From NCBI RefSeq assembly GCF_018130245.1, contig NZ_JAFCKP010000015.1:118431-182430 (forward strand): a stretch of 64,000 nucleotides of DNA, in the 5' to 3' direction. The DNA comes from Bradyrhizobium sp. SZCCT0231 (GTDB lineage Bacteria; Pseudomonadota; Alphaproteobacteria; Rhizobiales; Xanthobacteraceae). The notes beneath the pieces were generated by a model. It saw only the letters and a list, made by a program, of their open reading frames with translations. It made no database searches and was not told the DNA's origin. Of the stretch, positions 33,396 to 41,719 are shown one piece after another (within the stretch, counting starts at the first letter, position 1; the number at the start of each line of letters is the position of its first letter). The translations under genes and the position numbers were made by a program.

Positions 33396-34391
33396 CTACA
33401 TTCCGGTTGCGACCGGCTGGTGCGCATGCCACGCCGCGAGCACATCCTTCTCTTCTTCGGCGGCCAGCCCGATGACCGGGCCCTTGCTGGCGTTGAGCCA
33501 ATGAAGCGTATCGCGCGCGGTAACGCCGACGGGCCGCGCGTTCAGCCCAGCCGCGCGGGCCGGCGAGGTATCGCGCGTCAGGAAGCCGGCGTAGTCCGGC
33601 AATGGCAGCCACATCGGCAGTGACCGCGGACCTGCCCAGCGCCGCACGTCATGCGCTTCCAGAAAGGCGCGATCGACCCAGGTGAAGGTGCAGGATGCGT
33701 CCAGCGCGGATGCGCACTCGGCCAGGAATTCGCCGCGCGTGCGAATTGGCCCAATCCCGTCATAGATGCCGGTGAGACGGGTCTCTGCCGCATGCACGAT
33801 CCACTGCGCGAGATCACGCACGTCGATGAATTGGACGGCATCCTCCGGCGATCCCGGCGCCAGCACCTCGCCGCCGCGCGCAAGCCGCGCCGGCCAGTAG
33901 GCGAACCGTCCGGTCGGGTCCTCCGGCCCGGCGATCAGGCCCGCCCGGCAGATGAAGGCGTCGGTGCCGACTGTCTGTTCGCAGGCGACCTTGGCGGCGC
34001 CATAGATGGCGTCGGTGCTGTGCTCCACGTCCTCGGCGGCAGGCTCGCGCAGCGGCGCCGTGTCGGCGCGTTGCCCCGGGACGCGGTTGTCCGCATACAC
34101 GCTGATTGTCGACACGAAGGTCCAATGCACGCCCGGTCGCTTCAGCGCGGCGACCGCGCGCCGGACCTGGGCGGGATGACGCGAGACATCGACGACGGTA
34201 TCGAACGTCTCGCCCGCAAGCGGCGCGAGGCCGTCCGCGACGTCGCGATCGATCCGGACGAAGCGGGCGCCTTGCGCGATCGGCCCGGCGAGGCCGCGGG
34301 CCGCGCAGGTCACGTCGTGGCCGGCGGCACAGGCACGAGCGGCGATCGCCCGGCCGAGAAACTGGCTGCCGCCGAGAATGAGCATGCGCAT
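33396..34391 (-). CDS. NAD-dependent epimerase/dehydratase family protein
   Basis: A 331-residue extended short-chain dehydrogenase. The N-terminal Rossmann motif is MRMLILGGSQFLGRAIAARA (GGxxFLG form), and TFVSTISVYADN carries the active-site Ser region, with the expected Tyr-x3-Lys as YGAAKVACE. The EDAVQFIDVRDLAQWIVHAAE segment is typical of reductases acting on nucleotide-linked or aromatic substrates. The substrate is unknown. It is flanked by unrelated genes and seems to be transcribed alone. The C-terminal ~40 residues are encoded in sequence bordering the dispersed repeat but appear intact. Confidence 0.87.
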   Translation of the reverse strand: MRMLILGGSQFLGRAIAARACAAGHDVTCAARGLAGPIAQGARFVRIDRDVADGLAPLAGETFDTVVDVSRHPAQVRRAVAALKRPGVHWTFVSTISVYADNRVPGQRADTAPLREPAAEDVEHSTDAIYGAAKVACEQTVGTDAFICRAGLIAGPEDPTGRFAYWPARLARGGEVLAPGSPEDAVQFIDVRDLAQWIVHAAETRLTGIYDGIGPIRTRGEFLAECASALDASCTFTWVDRAFLEAHDVRRWAGPRSLPMWLPLPDYAGFLTRDTSPARAAGLNARPVGVTARDTLHWLNASKGPVIGLAAEEEKDVLAAWHAHQPVATGM

Positions 34392-34457
34392 GAAACGGAC
34401 CGTGTCGCCGATGAGATCGACAGACTACAACGTGCGGTAGCGGTTGCAATCATTCTC

Positions 34458-35531
34458 TCAGCGCCCCTTGATCTCCTCGTACTTCGCCATCGCACGCTCG
34501 AACTTCCGGTTGAACAGCCACATCGCAGCGAAAATCTCGCGGTAGCTTGCCGAGGTCTTCGCCCGGTCGGCCTGTCCGAAGGCAAAAATGCTGTTGTTGC
34601 GCAAATGCTTCATGATCGTGGGGCTGGAGACCCCATAGTTCAGGAGATCGCCCGATTTGAGTGCGGACCGGGTCGGGGTGGGAACGATCTGGATCAGTTC
34701 GAACAGCTTCATCTGGTCGATCGGGTCGGGCAGCGTCTTTACGATTCCGGGTATCTCACGGAACAGGTCGGCATGCGCGTTCATCAGCCCGTCGCGCACG
34801 TTGGTCCAATGGTTGAAGCGGTGATCGGTGCCGCGGGCCCGCGCCTCTTCCTTGTCGTCGCGCGCGCTCAAGCCCGGATCAATCGCCGCGATGTCGCCCT
34901 TGATGGCCTCCCATTTCCTGCGGCCGTTGCGGTCCTCGGAGGGGCCGGTCTGGAAGCTGCCCATATAGGTGTTCGAACGCGCATTGCGGACATTCTGCTT
35001 GCCGTTGGTCTCCGCAAAGAACAGCCCGAGGCTGATGCGGCCCGCAGCCGCGGCATGTTCAGGCGCAAGTCCCTTGGCGCGCGCAATCGCGACCGCAAGA
35101 TCGACGACGTCCTTGAACGGCGTTGGCGAGTTCTGCGCGCTGGCAGGCGGTGCCTCCATGATGTCGAACAGCCTTCCGTATTCGTCGACCAGCGGCTCGA
35201 TCTCGGCATCGAAATAGGCCGGAGGAATCTCGAACTTGTTCGGCCGGCCGATCCGCGACGGCATGGCGTCGGTGAGGTCCTTGTAGCTGCTGATCACAGC
35301 GACGCGCGCGAGATAGAGCGCCTGTCCCGGCAGGTTCGGCAGCGGCTCCTTCGCCTCGATCTGGCGCCGCCGCTCGGCGAGGATAGATTTGAAGTCGCCG
35401 AGCGCGCGCTCGTAAGCTGCGAGCGCCTCGGATTGCTTTGGCGTCGGCGCGGCCTTCTGCGCAACGGCGGGCGCCGCGACGAAGAAGGCAACAGTCGCAA
35501 ATGCCACGGCGGCAAGTCGTCTCGATCCCAT
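34458..35531 (-). CDS. Secreted protein of unknown function, possible lysozyme-like core
   Basis: A 357-residue protein with a Sec signal peptide (LAAVAFATVAFFVAAPAVAQ, cleavage near residue 25). The N-terminal mature part is Lys/Glu-rich and helical (EALAAYERALGDFKSILAERRRQIEA). In the middle, ISLGLFFAETNGKQN followed by ARSNTYMGSFQTG has the spacing of a lysozyme/SLT-type active site (Glu, then Asn, Gly, Gln), but this is a weak match that needs fold prediction. The C-terminal half has NHWTNVRDGLMNAHADLFREIPG. I do not recognise a named family. Confidence 0.72.
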   Translation of the reverse strand: MGSRRLAAVAFATVAFFVAAPAVAQKAAPTPKQSEALAAYERALGDFKSILAERRRQIEAKEPLPNLPGQALYLARVAVISSYKDLTDAMPSRIGRPNKFEIPPAYFDAEIEPLVDEYGRLFDIMEAPPASAQNSPTPFKDVVDLAVAIARAKGLAPEHAAAAGRISLGLFFAETNGKQNVRNARSNTYMGSFQTGPSEDRNGRRKWEAIKGDIAAIDPGLSARDDKEEARARGTDHRFNHWTNVRDGLMNAHADLFREIPGIVKTLPDPIDQMKLFELIQIVPTPTRSALKSGDLLNYGVSSPTIMKHLRNNSIFAFGQADRAKTSASYREIFAAMWLFNRKFERAMAKYEEIKGR

Positions 35532-35601
35532 GGCTGGTTCCCGTCGATTCGATGGCCAGCGAGATCGTAACCATCAGACGCGAGCAGCCGCAATTCTCCT
35601 C

Positions 35602-37092
35602 TCATGCCGTGGCCCGGTAGTCTGGCGCCGTCGCCAGGAATTTTGCATAGGCGTCCGCATCCGGCGGCTGGAAGCGCCCCGCGAGTCCGCCGCGCTTCTG
35701 CTGCTTCGCGCCGATGTCGGCCATCAGCTCGTCGAAATGGCGGTAGTGATAGGGCGCAACGCAGAGGCCGCCATAGACGCCCGCGGCCGGCCGCTCGACG
35801 CGCTTAAAGTGCAGCATCATCTCGATGTTGTCGCGCATCGCCTGCGCCGTCGGCTGGTTCGCGAGCTGGCCGTCGGCATAGCGCACCAGCCAGTTGGCGG
35901 CGAGGTCGGCGCAGAGCACGGTGCAGAACGACGAGTTGAAGCCGACGAAGCCGAGCTCCGGCAGATCAGGGTTGGCGATCAGGCGATAGAGCCGGTATTG
36001 CCCGTCCTCGTCGACCAGCTTCTGCGTGTAGGCCTCGGGCAGGAACGGCACGCCGAGCTTGTAGCCGATCGCGAGCACGGCGACATCGGCCTTGATGCGC
36101 TCGCCGCCGCTCATCACGATGCTGTCGCCCTCGTAGTGATCGAACGTGCCGAACACCGCCTTGATGCGGCCGTCGGCGACCATCGGATAGAAGCCCGGCG
36201 TTGCGATCGGCACCGAGCAGTTGACGCCGTCCTCGATCCGCTCCTTCGGCACCATGTTGCAGCGGCCGAGCTTGAGCTGCGCCTTCAGCAGGCTTTCCAG
36301 CCCGCGCCAGTTCGCCCAGACCAGCGGCGCGGCGATGCGGTGGGCGAGCCGCGCCATTGTGCTGATGCCCCATCCCGGAAACATCTCCTCCTGCGCGCGG
36401 ATGTAGAGGATGCGCTTGAAGTTCACGAGGCCGCCGATGAAATAGGGGATGCGCCAGACCGGCTCGCGCATCACGATCGTCACCTCGCGCGCGCCCGACT
36501 TCACCGCGTTCACGGCGATGTCGGTCGCCGATTTCGAGCCGCCGAGCACGACGACGCGGCGTCCCTTCGCCAGGGCGGGATCGCCGTATTTCGACGAGTG
36601 CAGGATCTGGCCGCCCTGCGCCAGAAAGCCGTCCTCGCCCGGACAATGCAGCTCGCGCGGCTCGTTGAACTGCCCGGTGCAGATCGCGGCGAAATCGAAA
36701 TCCTCGTTCGTCGTGCCGTCCTTACTCGTCAGGGCGAGGGTCCAGCCCGGTCTGCCGTCGGCGCGGCGCGCCATGCCGGCGACCTCCGTGTTGAGGCGCA
36801 GCATGCCGTTGAGGCCAAAGCTCTTGGCATAGTCGGCGAGGTAGGCGTGGACCTGCGGCCCGGTCGGCCATTCCGGATAGGCGTCCGGCATGGCGCGGTC
36901 GGTGTAGCGGTAGAGCTCCTTCGGGCTCTGCGTCTGCACCTCAGGATAGGAGCGCGCCGGCTCCCAGACGCCGCCGAGATCGCCGCTGCGCTCGACGATG
37001 GTGACGCGGTGGCCGCGGGTGGCGAAAGCTTTTGCGGCGGCAAGGCCGGAGACGCCGGAGCCGATCACGCAGACATGTTTTGGGCTGACCAT
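35602..37092 (-). CDS. Flavin-dependent monooxygenase (FMO type)
   Basis: A 496-residue enzyme starting at ATG 37092. The FAD motif is VCVIGSGVSGLAAAKAF (residues ~6-22), the NADPH motif VVVLGGSKSATDIAV (~170), and the FMO fingerprint GGQILHSSKY precedes it. The sequence GVWEPARSYPEVQTQSPKELY is typical of FMO/Baeyer-Villiger-like proteins. It would insert one oxygen atom into a small organic substrate (N-, S- or ketone oxidation cannot be decided). The cupin gene 107 bp upstream and the divergent AraC gene point to a small inducible catabolic or detoxification unit. Confidence 0.87.
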   Translation of the reverse strand: MVSPKHVCVIGSGVSGLAAAKAFATRGHRVTIVERSGDLGGVWEPARSYPEVQTQSPKELYRYTDRAMPDAYPEWPTGPQVHAYLADYAKSFGLNGMLRLNTEVAGMARRADGRPGWTLALTSKDGTTNEDFDFAAICTGQFNEPRELHCPGEDGFLAQGGQILHSSKYGDPALAKGRRVVVLGGSKSATDIAVNAVKSGAREVTIVMREPVWRIPYFIGGLVNFKRILYIRAQEEMFPGWGISTMARLAHRIAAPLVWANWRGLESLLKAQLKLGRCNMVPKERIEDGVNCSVPIATPGFYPMVADGRIKAVFGTFDHYEGDSIVMSGGERIKADVAVLAIGYKLGVPFLPEAYTQKLVDEDGQYRLYRLIANPDLPELGFVGFNSSFCTVLCADLAANWLVRYADGQLANQPTAQAMRDNIEMMLHFKRVERPAAGVYGGLCVAPYHYRHFDELMADIGAKQQKRGGLAGRFQPPDADAYAKFLATAPDYRATA

Positions 37093-37199
37093 GGGATTGC
37101 TCGCAATCGATGTGTTTCGCGCGCATGCGGCCAGGTTCGGCCGCAAGGTGTGGCCGGCCGAGCTGCAGGCAGATGAAAGTGGGCGAGGAGGCGGGTCGC

Positions 37200-37649
37200 C
37201 TAGTCGTTGGCCTCGGGCGGCAGGAAGTCGACCTCATGCAGCGCCGAGATGCGCACGACCTCTGCGGGGTCGGTCAGGTTGTGGAGCTGGTTGAACAGCG
37301 CCTCCAGCTTCTGCATCGGCGAAACCCAGAACAGCGCGCGGCACGGCTTGTCGGACTTGTTGAAATAGCCGTGCGGAATGCCGCGCGGCATGCGCACGAG
37401 GTCGCCGGCATGAGCCTTGACCCATTGGCCGTCGAGCTTGAGATCGAGCGTGCCTTCCTGCACCAGGATGAACTCGTCCTGGGTCGGGTGGATGTGCACC
37501 GGCACGAACTGCCCGGGATCGCTGTTGGTTTCGAACGCGAAGGTGGAATCAGTGACGGCCTTGGGGAAATAGACCTGGCCAAGGATGTTCCAGCTCTTGC
37601 CGCCATAGCCCGTGCCGTTTGCAGTAATGCCCTTTTCGAGTGCAGTCAT
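37200..37649 (-). CDS. Single-domain cupin protein
   Basis: A 149-residue cupin with both classical motifs intact: motif 1 GQFVPVHIHPTQDEFILVQEG (G-x5-HxH-x4-E-x6-G) and motif 2 GDLVRMPRGIPHGYFN (G-x5-PxG-x2-H-x3-N). All metal ligands are present, so an Fe or Mn dioxygenase or isomerase function is possible. It precedes the FMO gene on the same strand and faces the divergent AraC gene across 185 bp. Confidence 0.88.
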   Translation of the reverse strand: MTALEKGITANGTGYGGKSWNILGQVYFPKAVTDSTFAFETNSDPGQFVPVHIHPTQDEFILVQEGTLDLKLDGQWVKAHAGDLVRMPRGIPHGYFNKSDKPCRALFWVSPMQKLEALFNQLHNLTDPAEVVRISALHEVDFLPPEAND

Positions 37650-37834
37650 GGCTTGCTCCTCATGGATTCCGGCGGGGACGGAGCTTCCGCCAGCTGGTGG
37701 CCGGCTGTCTATCCGCTAAACGAATCCGGATGCGCCTATTGCCATGCAGCACGACGATTTCTAGGGCGCGGCCCTTTTCGCATCTGGGGAACTATTATAG
37801 GCTTAAAGCAATTCCGCGACGCGAAGCGTGGTCG

Positions 37835-38863
37835 ATGATGTCCGCAGCCGTGCTGGAAATGAGCGCAAGGGCGCCCGCAGCCGAGCGGCTTGCGGCCTTC
37901 GCCCGCGTCACCACTGACGATGTCGACGAAGCCGCCGAGCAGATCGGCCGCATCTTCTGCCCGCACGACCTCAAGCCGGGAGAGGCGCGGGCGGCCGGCT
38001 TCTCCGCCCGGCACAATTGCGCGGCGTTCGACGGCTTCTCCATCAACTACGTGGCCTATGGCGGATCGGTCAGCATCGATCCCGGCTGCCTCGAGCGCTT
38101 CTTCCTGGTGCAAGTCCCGCTCGCGGGCAGCGCCCGCATTCGCGCCGGTGTCACCGAGCTCGATGCCGCGCCGGACCGGACGGCGTCACTGCTGTCGCCG
38201 ACGATCCCGACCCGGATGATGTGGAGCGACTGCGCGCAGGCGATTTTGCTGCTCGACCGCCGCATGGTCGAGCAGCGCGCCGCGGCGCTGTCGGGCAGGG
38301 CGGCCGGGGTGGTCGAGTTCGATCCCGCGATCGAGCTGGACGCGCCGTCCGGGCGGGCCTTGCAGACCAGCCTTGCCGGGCTGATGACGCTCGCCGAGCG
38401 TCTCGGTCCGTCCGGCAGGCTGTCGCCGGTCGCGATGGCCGATTGGCGCGAAGCGCTGCTCGATCATCTCCTCAACCGGCAGCGGCACGGCCTGTCGGAT
38501 GCGATCCGGACGTTCTCGGGGCAAGCCGAGCGTCTGCCGCGCGCACTCCGCGCCGCGCGCGACCATCTGGCCGACAAGGCCGGCGAGCCGCTCGATCTCG
38601 CGCAGCTCGCCTGCGCTTCCGGCATCGGCATCCGCGCGCTCCAGCTCGGCTTCCGCCGTCACTTCGGCGTGTCGATCTCGCAGATGCTGCTCGACATGCG
38701 CCTTGCTGGCCTGAACACGCGCCTCGCGCACGCCGCCCCCGATGCCTCCATCACCGAGATCGCCTTCGATCTCGGCTTCACCCATCTCGGCCGCATGGCC
38801 GGCGCCTACCGCGAGAAATTCGGCGAGACACCATCGGCCACGCTGCGGCGACGGATGAGCTAG
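37835..38863 (+). CDS. AraC family regulator divergent from cupin-FMO genes
   Basis: A 342-residue regulator; ATG 37835 (or 37838) is chosen because the open frame upstream of it overlaps the cupin promoter region and has no similarity. The N-terminal ~200 residues look like the AraC-binding-like domain of FeaR/NphR-type regulators (FDGFSINYVAYGGSVSIDPGCLERFFLVQVPLAG). The C-terminal HTH pair is LAQLACASGIGIRALQLGFRRHFGVSISQMLLDMRLAGLNTRL and ITEIAFDLGFTHLGRMAGAYREKFGETP. Its divergence from the cupin-FMO genes suggests that it activates them in response to their substrate. It ends 9 bp before the stop of the convergent histidine kinase gene. Confidence 0.88.
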   Translation: MMSAAVLEMSARAPAAERLAAFARVTTDDVDEAAEQIGRIFCPHDLKPGEARAAGFSARHNCAAFDGFSINYVAYGGSVSIDPGCLERFFLVQVPLAGSARIRAGVTELDAAPDRTASLLSPTIPTRMMWSDCAQAILLLDRRMVEQRAAALSGRAAGVVEFDPAIELDAPSGRALQTSLAGLMTLAERLGPSGRLSPVAMADWREALLDHLLNRQRHGLSDAIRTFSGQAERLPRALRAARDHLADKAGEPLDLAQLACASGIGIRALQLGFRRHFGVSISQMLLDMRLAGLNTRLAHAAPDASITEIAFDLGFTHLGRMAGAYREKFGETPSATLRRRMS

Positions 38864-38872
38864 GGCGGCCGC

Positions 38873-40729
38873 CTACTTCCGCGACCGCGTCGTATTGTCT
38901 TCCGCCGCCTGCCTGCGCAGAAAAGCTTCGACATCGGCCTGCACCGAGTAGGGCGTCGGGATGGCGTCGCCGGCGGAATCGACGGCGGTGTCGAGGCAGC
39001 GGCGCAGCAGGCGTGCCAGCTCGGCCTTGCGGTACGGCTTTCGCAGCAGCGGTGCGCCCATCGTGGCGCGTCCCTGGGTATGCAGCGAGTCGTAGGCGTA
39101 ACCGGAGGTGAACAGGACCCTTAAGGACGGCCGCGCGGCCACCATCTGCTCGGCGAGCTCGCGTCCGTTCATGCTGCCGGCCATCACGATGTCGGTGAAG
39201 AGCAGATCGAACGGCGTGCCTTCGGCTGCGATGGCGAGGGCTTCGGTCGCATCGGCGGCGGGGATGACCTTATAGCCGAGGCCTTCGAGCTGGACCGTGA
39301 CGTAGTGGCGGACCTCGCGGTCGTCCTCGACGCAGAGGATGGTTTCGTTCCCGCCGACGATCTTGCGATCGTCGTAGCCGGTCGGGCGAAGCGTGCTCGC
39401 CTCCGCCTTCGGCAGGTAGATCGTGAAGATCGTGCCGCGTCCTTCCTCGGACGCGACCTTGATGCCGCCGCCGGACTGCTTGACGAAACCGAACACCATG
39501 CTGAGCCCGAGCCCCGTGCCCTTGCCGACCTCCTTGGTCGAGAAGAACGGGTCGAAGATGCGTTCGAGAATGGCCTGCGGAATGCCCGTGCCGGTGTCGG
39601 CGATCTCGATCCCGACATAGTCGCCGGCATAGCCGGCACCGACCGCCAGCGCCTCGCGCACGCCGAACACGACGTTGCACGTCGTCAGCGTCAGCCTGCC
39701 GCCGTCCAGCATGGCATCGCGGGCGTTGATCGCGAGATTGAGCAGCGCCGAGCTCAGCTGGCCGCGGTCGGCGTAGGCGAGCCAGACGGCGCGATCGAGC
39801 TTCGTCGCGATCTCGATCTTCTTGTCGAAGGTCGCCAGCAGCAGCCTGGCGAGCTCCTCGATCAGCTCGTTGACGTCGATCTCGGCCGGCTGGAGCGCCT
39901 GCTTGCGGGCAAAGGAGAGCAAGCTCGATGTCAGTGCAGCGCCGCGGTCGGCGGCCTCGCTGATCAGCTTGGTGATGGTCGCGAGCGGCGGGTTGTCCTT
40001 GACGGCGTCGGCGAGGATCTCGATCGTGCCTGTTATCACCGTGAGCATGTTGTTGAATTCATGCGCGATGCCGCCGGTGAGTTGCCCGACCGCCTCCATC
40101 TTCTGGGACTGGATCAGCTGCTCCTCGGCGGCGCGCTTCTGGGTGATGTCCCTGACGAAGGTGTTGATGATGGAGCGCTCTCCGATCCGCGTCACCGTGC
40201 CGGCCGCCTCGGCCAGAATGGGCTCGCCGTTCCTGTGGACCAGGGTGACTTCGAAGCGCATGCCGGCCGGCGCAGCGGACAATTCCGGAACGAGGCGCGC
40301 CATGCGTTGCCTGAACGCGGCGCGCAGCGGCTCGGCGACGACGAGATCGACAACGTCGGCGCCGAGCGCCTCCTGCCGCGTCCATCCGGTCAGCGCCTCC
40401 GCCTGAAAGCTCCACTCCAGCACGGCGCCGCTCTCGTCGATCTGAACGAAGGCATCGAGCGCGGTTCTGATGACCGCTTGCATCATCTGTGCGCCGGCCT
40501 GCGCCCGCTCGGCCAGCTGCCCAGCGGTGCGTTTTTGCTGCGATGTCTCGATCGTGCGGGTGCAGAGATGGGCAAGCAACACCGCAACAGCGGCGCTCGC
40601 GAGCAGCGCGATGAGCTGGGCCGTGCCGAATTCCGCAACGCCGGTCGCCAGATCGGAGGTCAGGAAGACTGCAGCAGTCACGACGAGCTGTGCGGCCAAC
40701 GCGAGTGTCAGAAGCCCCCTGAGTTTCAT
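38873..40729 (-). CDS. Hybrid sensor histidine kinase with C-terminal receiver domain
   Basis: A 618-residue protein starting at ATG 40729. Two N-terminal membrane helices (residues ~5-24 and ~36-55) have almost no periplasmic loop. A PAS domain (~85-195, [29 protein letters not shown]) follows. The HisKA domain has the phospho-acceptor His223 in [14 protein letters not shown]. The ATPase domain shows [19 protein letters not shown], and [15 protein letters not shown] receiver domain at the C-terminus carries [13 protein letters not shown] and the acceptor Asp in [10 protein letters not shown]. No response regulator gene is adjacent, so its partner is elsewhere. The signal is unknown. Confidence 0.93.
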   Translation of the reverse strand: MKLRGLLTLALAAQLVVTAAVFLTSDLATGVAEFGTAQLIALLASAAVAVLLAHLCTRTIETSQQKRTAGQLAERAQAGAQMMQAVIRTALDAFVQIDESGAVLEWSFQAEALTGWTRQEALGADVVDLVVAEPLRAAFRQRMARLVPELSAAPAGMRFEVTLVHRNGEPILAEAAGTVTRIGERSIINTFVRDITQKRAAEEQLIQSQKMEAVGQLTGGIAHEFNNMLTVITGTIEILADAVKDNPPLATITKLISEAADRGAALTSSLLSFARKQALQPAEIDVNELIEELARLLLATFDKKIEIATKLDRAVWLAYADRGQLSSALLNLAINARDAMLDGGRLTLTTCNVVFGVREALAVGAGYAGDYVGIEIADTGTGIPQAILERIFDPFFSTKEVGKGTGLGLSMVFGFVKQSGGGIKVASEEGRGTIFTIYLPKAEASTLRPTGYDDRKIVGGNETILCVEDDREVRHYVTVQLEGLGYKVIPAADATEALAIAAEGTPFDLLFTDIVMAGSMNGRELAEQMVAARPSLRVLFTSGYAYDSLHTQGRATMGAPLLRKPYRKAELARLLRRCLDTAVDSAGDAIPTPYSVQADVEAFLRRQAAEDNTTRSRK

Positions 40730-40856
40730 GGTCTCACACCAAAGACGCCTGCCGCGGACCGCCCGGCCGCCTTGTCGAGCGGCGGGCATCACGTGAGCTA
40801 CAGACTCGGCGCGGCGGCGTCGAGGGGCATTTCCGGTGGTGCAGAACGGGGCCGCC

Positions 40857-41501
40857 TTAACCGGCCGGCGAATCGGTCTGGAGCAGCGTCGTCACCCAGA
40901 TCGCGCGCGCCACCTGCTGGGTCGGGTTGTCGAACATGTGCGGCACGATGCTCGGGAAACGAAAGCTGTCGCCGGCTTCCAGCAGGTGGGCCTGGTTGTC
41001 GAGCCACAGCCGCAGGCTGCCCGACAGGATGTAACCCGCCTTCTCGCCGGTGTGCTGCAGGAAGTCGGTGCCGGAGGAGGCGCCGGGGTTGAGCGTGAGC
41101 TCGTAGAGCTCGAGCTGGCCTTTGCCTTCCGGGGTCAGCGCTTCCTTGACGACGCCGCTGGCGGTGAGCCGCAGCAGCCGCCGGTTGTTCTTGCGCACGA
41201 TGTAGCGTTGCCCGTCGGCGGGATCGCTGCTTTCGAAGAAGTAGGAGATGGGAACGTCGAGCGCGATGCTGAGCAGGCGCAGCGTGCGGATCGACGGCAT
41301 GGCGCGCGCGCGTTCGAGCTGGCTGATCATGCCGGTGGACAGGCCGGTCTTGTTGGCGACGTCCTGGATCGAGAGGCCGGCGCGCTGCCGCAGCAGCCGC
41401 ACGGTTTCACCCAGGCGCTGGTCGACGGCGTCGTCGGCCTCGACCGTCGCAACATCCTTGGGGCCATCCTTGGGGCCGTTCGTGTCGCCGCGACCATTCA
41501 T
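40857..41501 (-). CDS. XRE family regulator with C-terminal cupin
   Basis: A 214-residue regulator: an HTH_3 domain (VDQRLGETVRLLRQRAGLSIQDVANKTGLSTGMISQLERARAMPSIRTL, residues ~27-75) and a small cupin (LELYELTLNPGASSG, HTGEKAGYILSGSLRLWLDNQ, EAGDSFRFPSIVPHMFDNP). This architecture is that of PuuR-like repressors, which sense small amines or amino-acid-type ligands. It is divergent from the ABC transporter-oxidase operon starting at 41720; the intergenic region holds two operator-like repeats. A short GPKDGPKD duplication is present near the N-terminus. Confidence 0.92.
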   Translation of the reverse strand: MNGRGDTNGPKDGPKDVATVEADDAVDQRLGETVRLLRQRAGLSIQDVANKTGLSTGMISQLERARAMPSIRTLRLLSIALDVPISYFFESSDPADGQRYIVRKNNRRLLRLTASGVVKEALTPEGKGQLELYELTLNPGASSGTDFLQHTGEKAGYILSGSLRLWLDNQAHLLEAGDSFRFPSIVPHMFDNPTQQVARAIWVTTLLQTDSPAG

Positions 41502-41547
41502 GTCGCTCTCCCATGCATCATCTCAGCCTCGGACCGGTCCCGTGGCT

Positions 41548-41617
41548 TTTAGTCAGAGTGAAAAAGATTGCGCATACTAGCAATGCGATTGACAGCTGTA
41601 TTTAGTCATGATGAAAT
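41548..41617. promoter_or_regulatory. Promoter and twin operator-like repeats of the ABC/oxidase operon
   Basis: TTTAGTCAGAGTGAAA (41548-41563) and TTTAGTCATGATGAAA (41601-41616) match at 13 of 16 positions and lie 53 bp apart in direct orientation, both in an AT-rich stretch between the divergent XRE-cupin gene and the ABC operon. A TTGACA box (41589-41594) followed after 17 bp by TGAAAT (41612-41617) could be the plus-strand promoter; the second repeat overlaps its spacer and -10 region, as expected for repression. Binding by the XRE-cupin protein is inferred. Confidence 0.6.
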
Positions 41618-41719
41618 TTTGGCTGAAAAATTTAGAAGCACTAAAGCCCACTCCTGTCCCTCTGCCGGGGTCTCGGGGGCGCGGGAGAAGGTGCCGCGTG
41701 CGGAAACGGAGAGTGGGTC

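Noticed and set aside
37640-37835. N-terminal extension of the AraC gene at 37835
   Set aside because: The extension overlaps the divergent cupin start and promoter region, has no similarity to AraC proteins, and two good ATG codons begin where the regulator's domain starts.
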